Assembly (NCBI GenBank): GCA_019671135.1
Contig: JAHRHY010000015.1
Coordinates: 1,488,001 to 1,552,000 of the forward strand
Direction of reading: 5' to 3'
DNA length: 64,000 nucleotides
From: Linnemannia hyalina
Taxonomy: Eukaryota; Mortierellomycota; Mortierellomycetes; Mortierellales; Mortierellaceae
Shown: one piece after another, positions 1-10,248 of the stretch
Layout of the letters: every line of letters starts with the position of its first letter
Numbering within the stretch: position 1 is the first letter of the stretch
Notes under the pieces: model-generated
The model's input: the letters and a program-made list of their open reading frames with translations, nothing else
The model's database searches: none
What the model was told of the DNA's origin: nothing
Translations under genes and position numbers: made by a program

Positions 1-2880
1 GTTGCCGGTGCGCGTCAACGGACTGGCCTCACGGAGCAACTTGGCCTCGGGATCATTCCCAAAGAAATCCGTCTTCCAAGAGTACTTGTCCTGTCGATGG
101 TTGTACTGGACGATCGGGTTGCCGTCCTGCTCCTTGAAAATGGCCGCAGCTAGACGAAGCAAATAGCCGATCCCGCATCCAATAAAGTCGTCGTCCATTA
201 GGGAGGTGTACGCTTCCAAGTCCTTCTGGCTCAGCTTGTTGGGTTGGATGCGGAATCGGTTCGTCTCCAACCATTGATCGACAAACATATCGTAAAGACG
301 AACGCGAGTGATGCGAATGCTCGCAAGATCCTTGTTCGACGCGACCAGGCCAGGGAGAGCCTTGAGAGCGAGGGTGAGTAGGAATGGGTTTTTGACGAGA
401 TCCATGATATTGGGGATAGCCGTCAACTTGTTCATGTACTCCTCCGAGGACCAGGCAGACTGATTTCTGAATAAAAGCACCGTCTGTGGATCTTGAGCAT
501 ACTGCTCGACATAGCTCTTGACCTGATCCTTAGAGAAGGGGGTGATGACAGCTTCCTGGAAGACATCCTGAGAACCAGTGGCGTACCGGTCTGTGGGCTG
601 CGGTTTGAACCGATCGACGTAGGTGGGTCCGAGGAACTGGGTGCGACAGCTGATGATCATCTTGGTGTTCCACTGACCTGGCTGATTCAGAGCGTTGCTT
701 CGATGAAGGTTGTCCTGTTGCTGACTCTCGTCGTACCCGTCGCAGATGAGTATGAGTTCGCGGTGCTGCTTCATCTCCTGGATCTGATCGTCGCTGAAAT
801 TGTTGGCCCTCAGATGCTTGGCGATCAAATCCTGGTCTGGGCGGTCAATGGCGGGAAGGTTGATGAACAGGGGGATAGGTCCGCCTTGCTCGTAGTCGGT
901 CCAGAGTCGATGTTCGAGATGGCGGTTGAATGTCGACTTGCCAGATCCAGAGTCACCCAGTACCAAAATCACTTGTCGCTCACTCGCTAGGAACTCCAGG
1001 ACTTTCTCCAGCAGAGGGAAGATATCCTCATCCTTAGCCTTCAGACTAGGTTTCGCCAACGGTGAAATATAGACTGTCTGGTGGTGCTGCTGCAATCGCT
1101 GAAGTTGATATTGGCACAAATCGTATTCGAGGGGTGTAATGTTTTGAACGCGGGCGAGGATCGGAGACGATGTAGGTAGAGGAAGGCGGTTCCTCAGTGG
1201 GTAAGGAAGTCGGGTGGTGGTGGTATTTTGATCCAGGTGCAGGTCTTTGAGTAAGGCAATGGCGATGGTGTTGACGGTCTGGTCAGGAACGGTACTGAGT
1301 TGTCCAATAATGTTAATCATCCAGGTCTTGACGCTCTCATCCTTCCCCCACTGTGAATCGTTCTTGTACAGATCTCCGAGAAGGTCGACGGCTTGCTGGC
1401 GGACATTGGTATCCCAAATGACATCGGATGCGATCTCTCCGAGAAGTTGGCAGATACCCCATTGGAACAAGGGGTCACCACGACAAGGTGCCTCGTATAT
1501 GAGTTGATTAAGGTCCTTCAGCTGGCCAGCTTGGAGGAGAGCCTGAGCAACACGGATGGCTGCGTACCATGGCCGCTTCTTTCCTTTAGAGAATCCTTCC
1601 TTGAGACCATCCAGAACTCCACGGCCGCTCTCCATCACAGAGTTCACACCCTTGTAGACATCACTAGTAACTCCCATGATGTCACCAAGTGCTTCTTGAA
1701 GGTTGCTTAGACCCTCAAGAACTGCTCCTAGATCAAGCTTGAATACACCAGAAACCTGGATGAGGCCATTGACAACCCCGGTCCCGTGTCGAAGAACTGA
1801 TTGAAGAGCGCTCTCATCATCAGGGACATACTGCAACGCCTGGAACGCATAGCAAGCTTGGTACATCAGGTACGGATCCGAGCTACCCTTCAGTCCTGAC
1901 AAGATTCCTGACAATGGCTCATGATCCTCGACACGGTTCAAATCCTTGACCTTGTGCTCTGCCATCACGTCAAGAAGTCGCGACAGTGCCAATGTGAGAT
2001 GAAAAGGGTGCACCGAGGACTGCTGGTGGGTGTCCTGCAAGCAAATCCTAAGGACTCGGAGGATCTTGACCAAGTCGTCAGAGACCAGGGACCCTGTAGG
2101 GGCCACTTGGACTAACTGAACTACGCCTTGCAGGAGATCGACATTCAGAAGAACAGACTGCTCGAATGCGGTGATGGTGCATGACAGCAGGCTGCGGTAA
2201 GTCTCCTTGTCCAAGACAGGACCAAGAAGGACAATCTCGGCAATCTCGGTCGAGTCTTTGAGGACATCTTTGGCAAACTCGTCGACCATGCGTGTTCCCA
2301 GCCAGTAGATACGTTCCTTCGCAGGCAAGTTCTTGTCCATCTGTGCAAGCCAATCAAGTTCCTTCTTGTCGAGGTTTGGGAACTTCTGCAGTGTCATGGC
2401 GGGATCGCGGGCCTGCTCTTCAAGTTCAGCAGCGGTGGCTTGTGGAGGAGATGAGCCGTGGAGAAGCAAGGCACTGCAATAGGCTAACTGTTGGGTGACC
2501 TCAATGCGATCCTGGACAGCAGGCAACTCAGTCTTCACCATAGGCGCAGGCAAGTTCTCGAGAAAGATATTCGAAATCCATTTGGTTTCAACAGGTGCAG
2601 GAAGGGACTTGTCAACAGGAGGGGTAGATGTGACAGCTAGGTCGGCAAATGAGTGAACGTCACTGGCTGAGGATGCAGTAGGCGGTCCCACAACTTGAGG
2701 AGGGTTTTGATCACTCACTGCCAGGTTAGTGACCGTGGCATCGACCTCTTTGATCTTGGATTTGGAGAAGCCGAAGATCTCGCGAATTACGTCGCGCTTC
2801 CTGACGCGCTGGGTATCATTGGCTTTACCAGTAACGCTAGTAGCATGCGGACCTGATTGTTTTGAGGGTTTGCTGACCAT
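1..2880 (-). CDS. NACHT NLR-like protein, N-terminal 960 codons (3' part beyond window)
   Basis: The frame is open from the ATG at 2880 to the window edge, so this is the N-terminal half of a signal-transduction NTPase (STAND/NLR class). Residues about 1-130 are a low-complexity leader. About 130-620 form an alpha-helical module, with the conserved blocks EAPCRGDPLFQWG and LGEIASD near residue 461. The NACHT NTPase follows: Walker A GDSGSGKST at 642-650 and Walker B LILICDGYDE near 714. The edge falls just before the FFRFLHRSLLEYFYS block seen in the next two genes. It is much closer to the copy at 11980-17462 than to the one at 4858-10248. The pentapeptide and WD40 part is expected to the left but not seen. 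Two probable 5'-UTR introns lie upstream. In fungi such proteins are thought to act in non-self recognition or programmed cell death; that role is inference here. Confidence 0.9.
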   Translation of the reverse strand, partial: MVSKPSKQSGPHATSVTGKANDTQRVRKRDVIREIFGFSKSKIKEVDATVTNLAVSDQNPPQVVGPPTASSASDVHSFADLAVTSTPPVDKSLPAPVETKWISNIFLENLPAPMVKTELPAVQDRIEVTQQLAYCSALLLHGSSPPQATAAELEEQARDPAMTLQKFPNLDKKELDWLAQMDKNLPAKERIYWLGTRMVDEFAKDVLKDSTEIAEIVLLGPVLDKETYRSLLSCTITAFEQSVLLNVDLLQGVVQLVQVAPTGSLVSDDLVKILRVLRICLQDTHQQSSVHPFHLTLALSRLLDVMAEHKVKDLNRVEDHEPLSGILSGLKGSSDPYLMYQACYAFQALQYVPDDESALQSVLRHGTGVVNGLIQVSGVFKLDLGAVLEGLSNLQEALGDIMGVTSDVYKGVNSVMESGRGVLDGLKEGFSKGKKRPWYAAIRVAQALLQAGQLKDLNQLIYEAPCRGDPLFQWGICQLLGEIASDVIWDTNVRQQAVDLLGDLYKNDSQWGKDESVKTWMINIIGQLSTVPDQTVNTIAIALLKDLHLDQNTTTTRLPYPLRNRLPLPTSSPILARVQNITPLEYDLCQYQLQRLQQHHQTVYISPLAKPSLKAKDEDIFPLLEKVLEFLASERQVILVLGDSGSGKSTFNRHLEHRLWTDYEQGGPIPLFINLPAIDRPDQDLIAKHLRANNFSDDQIQEMKQHRELILICDGYDESQQQDNLHRSNALNQPGQWNTKMIISCRTQFLGPTYVDRFKPQPTDRYATGSQDVFQEAVITPFSKDQVKSYVEQYAQDPQTVLLFRNQSAWSSEEYMNKLTAIPNIMDLVKNPFLLTLALKALPGLVASNKDLASIRITRVRLYDMFVDQWLETNRFRIQPNKLSQKDLEAYTSLMDDDFIGCGIGYLLRLAAAIFKEQDGNPIVQYNHRQDKYSWKTDFFGNDPEAKLLREASPLTRTGN

Positions 2881-2888
2881 GTTGCGTG

Positions 2889-3210
2889 CTGTTATGGATA
2901 TTAACGAGAACAAGTGTTAGCAATTGATAATCATCATCGAGTAGGCGCAAGGTTGGCATGGAAGGGCTATGCATGTTTTACAAAGTGCGTACCTTGAGGT
3001 CTTTTTGTGATTGTGTACGAGGTTTGCAAAGATGGATTTGGAGTCGGTCGACTGACAGCGGAGATGGTGAGGATGGCGAAGATGGGGAGTAATCAGAGTG
3101 AGTACTGCAAGAAAACACACAGCATAAGGAAGTTAGCACTATAAGCCGTCTTGTCGATAATCAAAGAAGCCTTCTGGTGGGATTGTTTTAAAAAAAACGA
3201 AGGCACTTAC
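2889..3210 (-). other. Two probable 5'-UTR introns of the first NLR-like gene
   Basis: On the minus strand one intron runs 2992 to 2889 (donor GTACGC, acceptor CATAACAG, with a GCTAAC branch-like motif). It ends 8 nt before the ATG at 2880. A second runs 3210 to 3105 (donor GTAAGT, acceptor TTTCTTGCAG, branch-like GCTAAC). Both are about 105 nt, the usual size here. The exon between them has no ATG, so both would be untranslated-leader introns. Not confirmed by transcripts. Confidence 0.6.
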
Positions 3211-4624
3211 TGTGTTTCCTGTTTGTTATCTTCTTTGTGTGTGATCTTCAGCGACGCTGACGGTCAATGCCGAGGAAAGTTTGGTTGTTCTTTTGGTAAA
3301 TCTAAATAGAGAGATTGGATGAACATCGTATTAGAAATTGGACCTTCTCCGCGGGAAAAAGTCGACAGTCACACCGTTGCTCGCGTAGAGGAAACCGTAA
3401 GCAAATAACGCCTACTTTTTTGTGTTATGTGTTTGGTGCAAGCTTCCCGGTAGTGGAGCAATTGGGTTGTTGTTGGTCTTGTCCCCTGTAAGAAAGACTT
3501 GGTCAGGTATGGGCTTTGAAGGAGAGTGAGTATGTTGACTGTATTGTGAAAAGGCAATTGGACGGATGTTAAAGAGAGAGATCTTTCAGAGGCGAGCGTG
3601 TGAACCGTTCTCGCTGCTGCTTTGTTTGCCGGACAAGGCGTACTCTTTCATGGACCGGTGTATGGTTATTATGGCGAAGGGAGTAGGTTTCTGATGCAGG
3701 GGTCTGACGAATGAATACAAGAAGGACGAATGCGAGGAGAAGAGAAGATGATGAATGAGAGGAAAAGGTGTTGACGATGACAAAGGGGAGGTGAATGTCG
3801 GAGGAGGAAGAGAAGGGAGCGAAGGAAGAGAAAGTAGAAAAGGGACAAAAAGGGCCAGGTGCGCATTGAAAAACAACGGCGAAATATTTGAGCCCACTTG
3901 CCAACCATGGCACTGCCTTTCGTCCCATCATGCCATTTGCACTGTCTTGTTTTTACTTGTGCTCCCATTTCAATTGATCGCTTTCTTGACCCCCCTGTCC
4001 AGCCCAGCCTTACCCCTGCACCGCCTGCATGCCTTACAATGCATCACACTTACAAGAACCAATGATAACCATTGTGCCATTTTATTCCTGTGTGTGCATT
4101 TGTGTGTATGAGCTGTTAATGCTTGTTTTATCGCTTGACTGTCTTCTCTACAGGGTAATATCCCACAATCCGGTCGCGCAACAGCCTGGCAATGTTATTT
4201 CCAATCGTCTCCGTCGCCATCGTCTATATTACGTCAATAGACAACAAAATAAAGAGATAATAACAAAACGCGTTAATGACGGCATTAACCTTTCTTAACA
4301 CATGCAGAACAGTACAACAGTGGCGAAGACAAAACAAAGGTACTCGGGCATACGCGTCGACTCACGGCGACATTGATCTGCTCATGAAAACAAAACCAGG
4401 AGAGTCTTAGATAAGGTTATCATTCAGGTACATAAAAAAGATCTAATAACACTTGAATCACTTCGAACGTTTTGCATTTTAATTTGACTGTGGGTCATGT
4501 TCTGTCAATAAGACAATCTTGGGTTGTGTTTTGTAAGAACCTCATCAATACCAATGAGGAAATGTCACAGCTGTGTTTTGTTTACTCTTTCTTGGATGTC
4601 CATTTCTCCATCGTCATCATTTCT

Positions 4625-4729
4625 CCTACTCCTCAGCTTCCGATCGTCCATCTTCCTCCAATGTTAACGAGTCGTCAATGGCACCGCGCTGGACCAACAA
4701 CTTCTTTTGCATCGGACTAAGACCACCAT
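4625..4729 (-). pseudogene. Relic (or alternative terminal exon) of an NLR C-terminal tail
   Basis: Read on the minus strand this stretch encodes GGLSPMQKKLLVQRGAIDD, followed by an acidic end (LTLEEDGRSEAEE) and a stop. The same element ends the WD40 part of the neighbours: VGLSLVNSLLLKQRGAV in the gene at 4858 and VGLDPIHSKLLGQRGVV in the one at 11980. It lies about 130 nt downstream of the second gene's stop codon and directly follows a run of about 15 A on that strand. No upstream WD repeat is joined to it. It may be the remnant of a deleted paralogue, or a swapped-in 3' exon of the second gene. Confidence 0.6.
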
Positions 4730-4857
4730 TTCTTTTTTTTTTTTTGAAAAGCACGCAACGCCTGTGAGCTGTCGTCCCCTTCGCATCACAATGAAAAAAA
4801 AAGTGAAGTCAAAAACAGAATACGTTCAAAAGTCTGCCTTATTATTATTCATTCGAT

Positions 4858-7800
4858 CTACTCGCTAGCCACTTCACCAACGGCGCCGCGCTGCTTCAAC
4901 AACAAAGAATTGACAAGGCTCAAACCAACAACCTCATCCACCTTGGCAGCCTCGAAAGAAAGCTCAGTGCACCCCATGGCCCAGAGCAGCTGCAACTTGT
5001 ACGTCCCTCGATCCTCCACAAGTTTCCAAACGTTCAAGGACTGCGACGACATGACGGTCACCAAAACTTGATAGTCAGCAATGCGCGCCCATCGAATGTG
5101 CACCGCCACGCCAGTCGTCGTATGGAAAACCTCCTCCAGACCGTTGTCGTCGCCACCTGCACCTGCACCTGCACCTGATCCAACATTCCATAATCGCAGC
5201 ACTCCGTCCTTATCACAAGTTGCCATGAACTCCCCTCCAGGTGAAAAGGAGCAAGTGCGAAACTTGAATCCAAAGTTCGAAAATCGATTACTTCGCTCTC
5301 CAGACTGGGTGTTCCAACAACTCGCCTCAGCATTAAGCGCAATCAATATGAGGTCCTCCCTGCCCGGCCAGAATATCGCTTGGATAATGGGCACGGGATG
5401 ATTCAGAGTGAGTATATGCTTCTTCGTCAGCGGGTTCCAAAGTCTGACACTCCCATCCATGCTCCAGCTGGCCATCTGATGTCCGCTCGGTGAGTACACA
5501 ACGCCACGCACTATGCCTGTATGCCCCTCCAGGATGGACCTCTTCTCGCCAGTCTGAGAATCCCACGTTCGCACCGTCTTATCGACTCCGGTAGAGGCGA
5601 CCTCGTGGTCAGTCGGCGAGAAGGCGGCGCTTTCGACGGGGCCATCATGACCTTCAAGAACGTGCAGGACCGATCCTGTCTTAACACACCAAATCCTCAC
5701 TGTCTTGTCCCAGCTGGCAGAGACGAGTCGCTGGCCGCAAGGAGAGAACTTCACAGTTCCAGTGTGGTGGGTGTGTCCACTCAGAACGGCCGTCTTCCTG
5801 CCTGTAAGAGTCTCCCACAGTCTCAGTCCGCCCATGTTGCTCGTGACGATCTGATTTCCGTCCGGAGAGATATCGACAGCTACTGAGGCTAGAGCATAAG
5901 ATCCCACAGAGTTTCTAGTCGCACTCCCTTCCAACCTCCATAGCCTCACAGTCTTGTCCGATCCGCCCGAGGCAATGCAATCACCGGCCGGAGAATAAAC
6001 AGCACTGCCGACTTCAAAGCTATGTCCAGACAGAATGCTAATGGACTCGCCAGTTTTCGGATCCCACAGGTGAACCCTGCCATCGTAGCCATAGGAGGCA
6101 ACCTGGAGACCGTCAGGAGAGAATGCCAGCCCAGCGACAGGTGCCGTATATCCAAGTCTCATGTTCTGTATCTCGCCTGTGTTCGCGTCCCAGAGCCGAG
6201 CAGAGTGGTCCCAACCGCCAGAGCCGATCAAATGCCCGTCCGGTGAATATGTGATGGAATGAACAGAAACCTGATGGCCTTCAAGCACAAGAAGCGGCTC
6301 TCCGTTCTCGAGGTCCCATGTCCTGATCGTCCCGTCATCGCTACACGACGCGAGTTGGAGGGAGGCTGGTGAAAAGGCCACTGTATTGGCTGCTTTGGTG
6401 TGGCCGGTGAAGATACGCAAGGAATCGCCAGTCTCAGTCGACCAGATCCGCACCGTATGATCCTCGCTTGCAGAAGCGATCTGAGCTCCGTCGGGTGAAT
6501 ACGCGACAGAATTAACGCAGTCAGTATGACCTGCCAAGACAAGTCGAGGTATACCGGTCAGTATGTTGCTCAGATGCACTGTGGACGCGCAATCCTTCAG
6601 ACCCATCCCCATAGCGAGTTCTTTGCTGGTAGGTGAAAAAGTGATGGCCAAACCACCGGGATGCTGGGCGATCCTCTCCCATGTGGCGGTGGCAAAAATG
6701 TTGATAGTGTCAAGAGTGGTCGAAGCGGCAAAGTATTGACCATCGGACGAAAAGACGCACATCAAAACCGGCCCATCCAACTCCAAGTAAGGTAACTCTC
6801 CAAACTGGGCCCTGGTCATCACGGCCTTCCTGAGGTCCGCCTGTCGAAGCCACGTATTGGTCATGTTGACACCGCTCAGATCAGCGCCTTCGAGGTTCGC
6901 CGAATCAAATTGTCCACCACGGAGGTCAGCACCCGGAATCCTGATCCTTCGTAGATCCACGCCATTGAACCGAACGCCAGCCTTCACCAAGATCGTCATC
7001 GCGTTTGCCGCAACCTGCCCTGCCTCCGTGTCCGTCTTCGAATCCTCGACAATATCAAGCAGTCGCTCCTTGAAATTAGGGTCCATTTCCACGCGCTCGG
7101 CCAAGAATCGTAGAATCGAAGGTTCGTCGATGATGCTCATCCGAGCCAAATTTGCCTTGAGATCAATATAGGATGCATCTCCGGCGGAAGTGGCATCGGC
7201 CGCATGCTCGCGCGGATCATAGATGGTCCTCGAATAAAAATACTCTAGTAGAGACCGGTGAAGAAAACGAAAATAGGCGCCAGACCGATCCACAGTACTG
7301 GACTCCCGGAGCATCTTGATTGGTTCGTCTGGACTGAAAAAGGCAGCCTTCCATGTGGTACCGTCGCGGAGATGAGTGTACTTGATGACGGGGTGTCCTG
7401 CATTCTTCAAGAAGATCGCCGCCGCCAAGTCCTTCTGGAATCGGAGACCGTTGTCGAGAAACCCGTCCTCAAGAAGAAGATCAAGCACTCGTTGTTTATC
7501 CATGCACATCTGACTCTCCAACAGCCTGCGCTTGTTAACCTTTAACCAACGCTCAACAAAGCTATCATACAGCTGCACCCGACTGATACGGATTGTCGCG
7601 AGGTTGTCACGGGTGCCGACAACGTTGGGTAGGGTGTCTAGTGTCAGAGTGAGTAGGAACGGGTTGGATGACATGTCTAAAAGGTTCGGAATGTTGACCA
7701 GCGAGCCCATATAGTCGCGCACTGTCCATAACGGCTGGCCTTGGGGAGGGCCACGTGCAGAGAGCTCTTTGACATACTGTTCGACGTACTGCAGGATCTG

Positions 7801-10248
7801 TGGCCTGTAAAACTTGGCTATAGCCGCTTCTTGAAAAAGGGTTGTCGCAGGGCCGTCGTATCGACTCTCGGTAGTGGGTTGAAATAATGAACGATAGTCT
7901 TGTCCCAAGTACTGAGTGCGGCAGCTGATGACAACTTTGACCCTCCACTTGCCTGGACTGTTGAGCTCGTTCGTAGTGTAGATGTTTTTCTTGAGCTGGC
8001 TCTCGTCGTATCCATCGCAGATGATAATAAACTGTCGGTTCTGTTTGAGTTCCTGGATCTCGTAGTCGGTAAAGTCGAGTCGTCGCAATTGCTTGGCGAT
8101 CAGGTCTTGTTGCGGATTGTCGATGGATGGCAGGTTGATGTGGAGAGGGATAGGGTCGCCTCTCTTGTAGGCCTTCCAAAGAGTGCGCTCGAGCTGCCGA
8201 TTGAATGTTGATTTTCCTCCTCCTGAATCGCCCAGCAACAGAAAAACCAGGCCGGGGCCGTTCAAGAAGTCCAATGCCTTTTCCATCAGCGGAAACAAAG
8301 TCTTGTCGGCACTTTGGAGGGTAGGTTTGGCCTGGGGTGGGATGTACACAGGGTTCCCTGGCTGTATCAATCGACGGATCTTCAGGTTAAGTAGGTCAGA
8401 CTCGATCGCTGGGATGGCCATAACTTTCGCAAGCAGTTCTGATGACGATGGGACTGGCATACAGATCTTGATGGGATAAGAGCTGACCGGACATTCCAGA
8501 AAACCGCGGTAGAGTTCCTGTCTGCCAACGTCGCCTTCCTTTTCCAGATCTTGCAGAGTGGACTGGGCATAGTCAGAAACTGTAGTGTCTGCGGAGTCTC
8601 CGATCTGGCGGAGGATGTTAAGGATCCACTTGTCGATGCCCTCGTTTGGAGATCGGATTGCATCGTTCTTGTACAGCTGGGAAAGGAGATCGACGGCGTG
8701 TTGGCAGGTGGCACTCTCCCACAGTGGGTCAACTGCTATTTCGCCAAGCATGCAACAGATCCCCCACTGAAACTCGACGTGGTCGCGGCAGGGCGCCTCA
8801 AAGATGAGATGGTTGAAATCCCGAAGTCGACCATTCCTGATATGCTCTTGGGCCTCACGCAGCGCAGTATACCAGAGCAGCCTTCCATCAGACCTGACCC
8901 TGCTCTGAACGCCCTCCAGTACATCCTGATCGCTCTCGGGCAATATCTCCACACCGCCGACAACCTCGGTGTCAGTCTCACGAGACTCAGTCTCGTCATT
9001 CAGCTGATCTGGATCTAGCTGGCAGACGCTCGCAACCCCAAGAAGTCCCATGGTAATGTTGTCCGCATGACGCAACACAGACTGGCGACGCGTCTCGTCG
9101 TTGGGCGCGTGCAACAGACCTTGGGAGGCGTAGATGACCTGGTGCCTCAGGTAAGGGTCGAAGCTGTCCTTCATCTGATCCAAAAGCGCAGCTAGCGGCT
9201 CATGGTCAGCAGCTCGTCGTACATCCTTGGCCATGCTGTCGACCATGACATCTATAAGGCGAGAAAAAGCCTGGGCCAAGTAATAGAGGTGCTTGGATGG
9301 CTGTTGGTCGCTCCCATGCCAGCAAGTGCAGAGAACAGCGAACATACGGATAAGATCTTCAGCCTCTATGTACTCTGGCGAGGCACTTTCGACAAGCTGG
9401 ACCAGTCCCTGCAGTAGGTCGATATCAAGCAATGTCGAGGCCTCGAATTTGTCGATAACACAGCTGAGCAGCTTGCGGTAGTACTCCTCGTCGAGGTATG
9501 GGGCAAGAAGAAGAACCTCAGAGAGAAACTCCGTACTCTTGAGACTGTCTGCGGCAAACTCGTCGACAACTCCTTGTGTGAGCCAGCGGATCCTGCTTAC
9601 TTCTCTCTTGCTTTCCGCATAGGGCTCGATCAAGGCATGCTGGGTCCTGTCAAGAGGCGTATGAATGACTGCAGCTGCCGAGGAGGGTGACACGTACATG
9701 CGGAGCAAGTTGCAGCAGTAGGCCAGCTGTGTGGTATCTTTGAAGCAATCTCCTGGTAGGGGCAAGACGGTAGACAGAGTAGGGGTGGCAATGTTTTGAG
9801 GGAAAATGGTCAACCATGGCTGGCTGGCAGTCGGATATAAGGCTGCCAATACCTCGCCTTCGACCTCCAATGAGCCGGTAGCAACAGGAGGCTCTTGGGC
9901 TATCGGGAGCATACTTGAAGTGTCGTCGTTCACGACAACAGCAACGGGCTCTGTGAGGAAGTTTTGTTCGTCCTCATAAGCATAAATATCTGTGGGTCTG
10001 ATCAAGGTCGATACCAGAGAGACACCCCCTTGGCAGTTCTGATGAACAATGCCGACGGAAACGAGCGGGACAGTCGCGATGGCATGGAACACTGTTCTTC
10101 TCTGGCGGGTAAATTGGGGAAACAGTCTCCTCAGGATCGAGTTCGAGCGGTTGTCTCTGGCATCGGTCGGTGTCAACTGAGAAGGACCAGCATTGGAGAT
10201 ACTTGAGGGAGTACCGTGGGGCGATTTCGCCTGTGTTGAGTAACGCAT
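4858..10248 (-). CDS. NACHT-pentapeptide-WD40 NLR-like protein, complete
   Basis: One uninterrupted frame of 1796 residues. An alpha-helical N-terminal module runs to about 630, with the signature FEAPCR...FQWGICCMLGEIA near 482-510. The NACHT domain has Walker A GDSGGGKST at 673-681 and Walker B FIIICDGYDE around D745. A winged-helix/helical part ends in FRFLHRSLLEYFYSRTIYD. Pentapeptide repeats (for example GADLRGGQFDSANLEGADLS) lie at about 1093-1150. They are followed by 14 WD-type blades, enough for two seven-bladed propellers. A GAGAGA insertion near 5160 comes from a CACCTG repeat. The protein ends LLLKQRGAVGEVASE. An ATG 34 codons upstream (10350) stays in frame. I prefer 10248 because a typical intron (donor 10371, acceptor 10262) would remove the upstream part, matching the other two copies. 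Probable cytosolic immune-type receptor; ligand and effector unknown. Confidence 0.92.
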   Translation of the reverse strand: MRYSTQAKSPHGTPSSISNAGPSQLTPTDARDNRSNSILRRLFPQFTRQRRTVFHAIATVPLVSVGIVHQNCQGGVSLVSTLIRPTDIYAYEDEQNFLTEPVAVVVNDDTSSMLPIAQEPPVATGSLEVEGEVLAALYPTASQPWLTIFPQNIATPTLSTVLPLPGDCFKDTTQLAYCCNLLRMYVSPSSAAAVIHTPLDRTQHALIEPYAESKREVSRIRWLTQGVVDEFAADSLKSTEFLSEVLLLAPYLDEEYYRKLLSCVIDKFEASTLLDIDLLQGLVQLVESASPEYIEAEDLIRMFAVLCTCWHGSDQQPSKHLYYLAQAFSRLIDVMVDSMAKDVRRAADHEPLAALLDQMKDSFDPYLRHQVIYASQGLLHAPNDETRRQSVLRHADNITMGLLGVASVCQLDPDQLNDETESRETDTEVVGGVEILPESDQDVLEGVQSRVRSDGRLLWYTALREAQEHIRNGRLRDFNHLIFEAPCRDHVEFQWGICCMLGEIAVDPLWESATCQHAVDLLSQLYKNDAIRSPNEGIDKWILNILRQIGDSADTTVSDYAQSTLQDLEKEGDVGRQELYRGFLECPVSSYPIKICMPVPSSSELLAKVMAIPAIESDLLNLKIRRLIQPGNPVYIPPQAKPTLQSADKTLFPLMEKALDFLNGPGLVFLLLGDSGGGKSTFNRQLERTLWKAYKRGDPIPLHINLPSIDNPQQDLIAKQLRRLDFTDYEIQELKQNRQFIIICDGYDESQLKKNIYTTNELNSPGKWRVKVVISCRTQYLGQDYRSLFQPTTESRYDGPATTLFQEAAIAKFYRPQILQYVEQYVKELSARGPPQGQPLWTVRDYMGSLVNIPNLLDMSSNPFLLTLTLDTLPNVVGTRDNLATIRISRVQLYDSFVERWLKVNKRRLLESQMCMDKQRVLDLLLEDGFLDNGLRFQKDLAAAIFLKNAGHPVIKYTHLRDGTTWKAAFFSPDEPIKMLRESSTVDRSGAYFRFLHRSLLEYFYSRTIYDPREHAADATSAGDASYIDLKANLARMSIIDEPSILRFLAERVEMDPNFKERLLDIVEDSKTDTEAGQVAANAMTILVKAGVRFNGVDLRRIRIPGADLRGGQFDSANLEGADLSGVNMTNTWLRQADLRKAVMTRAQFGELPYLELDGPVLMCVFSSDGQYFAASTTLDTINIFATATWERIAQHPGGLAITFSPTSKELAMGMGLKDCASTVHLSNILTGIPRLVLAGHTDCVNSVAYSPDGAQIASASEDHTVRIWSTETGDSLRIFTGHTKAANTVAFSPASLQLASCSDDGTIRTWDLENGEPLLVLEGHQVSVHSITYSPDGHLIGSGGWDHSARLWDANTGEIQNMRLGYTAPVAGLAFSPDGLQVASYGYDGRVHLWDPKTGESISILSGHSFEVGSAVYSPAGDCIASGGSDKTVRLWRLEGSATRNSVGSYALASVAVDISPDGNQIVTSNMGGLRLWETLTGRKTAVLSGHTHHTGTVKFSPCGQRLVSASWDKTVRIWCVKTGSVLHVLEGHDGPVESAAFSPTDHEVASTGVDKTVRTWDSQTGEKRSILEGHTGIVRGVVYSPSGHQMASWSMDGSVRLWNPLTKKHILTLNHPVPIIQAIFWPGREDLILIALNAEASCWNTQSGERSNRFSNFGFKFRTCSFSPGGEFMATCDKDGVLRLWNVGSGAGAGAGGDDNGLEEVFHTTTGVAVHIRWARIADYQVLVTVMSSQSLNVWKLVEDRGTYKLQLLWAMGCTELSFEAAKVDEVVGLSLVNSLLLKQRGAVGEVASE

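Larger units (their letters stand above)
2881..4857. other. Intergenic region between the first and second NLR-like genes
   Basis: It holds the leader introns of the first gene (2889-3210), its presumed promoter at about 3250-3970, which is pyrimidine-rich on the minus strand, and the 3' flank of the second gene. It also carries the relic of an NLR C-terminal tail at 4625-4729. The short reading frames of 60-120 codons here are low in complexity and overlap each other on both strands, so none is called. Confidence 0.6.

Noticed and set aside
53..274. 73-codon minus-strand frame near the left edge
   Set aside because: It is an out-of-frame shadow inside the NACHT gene, whose own frame is open across the whole region.
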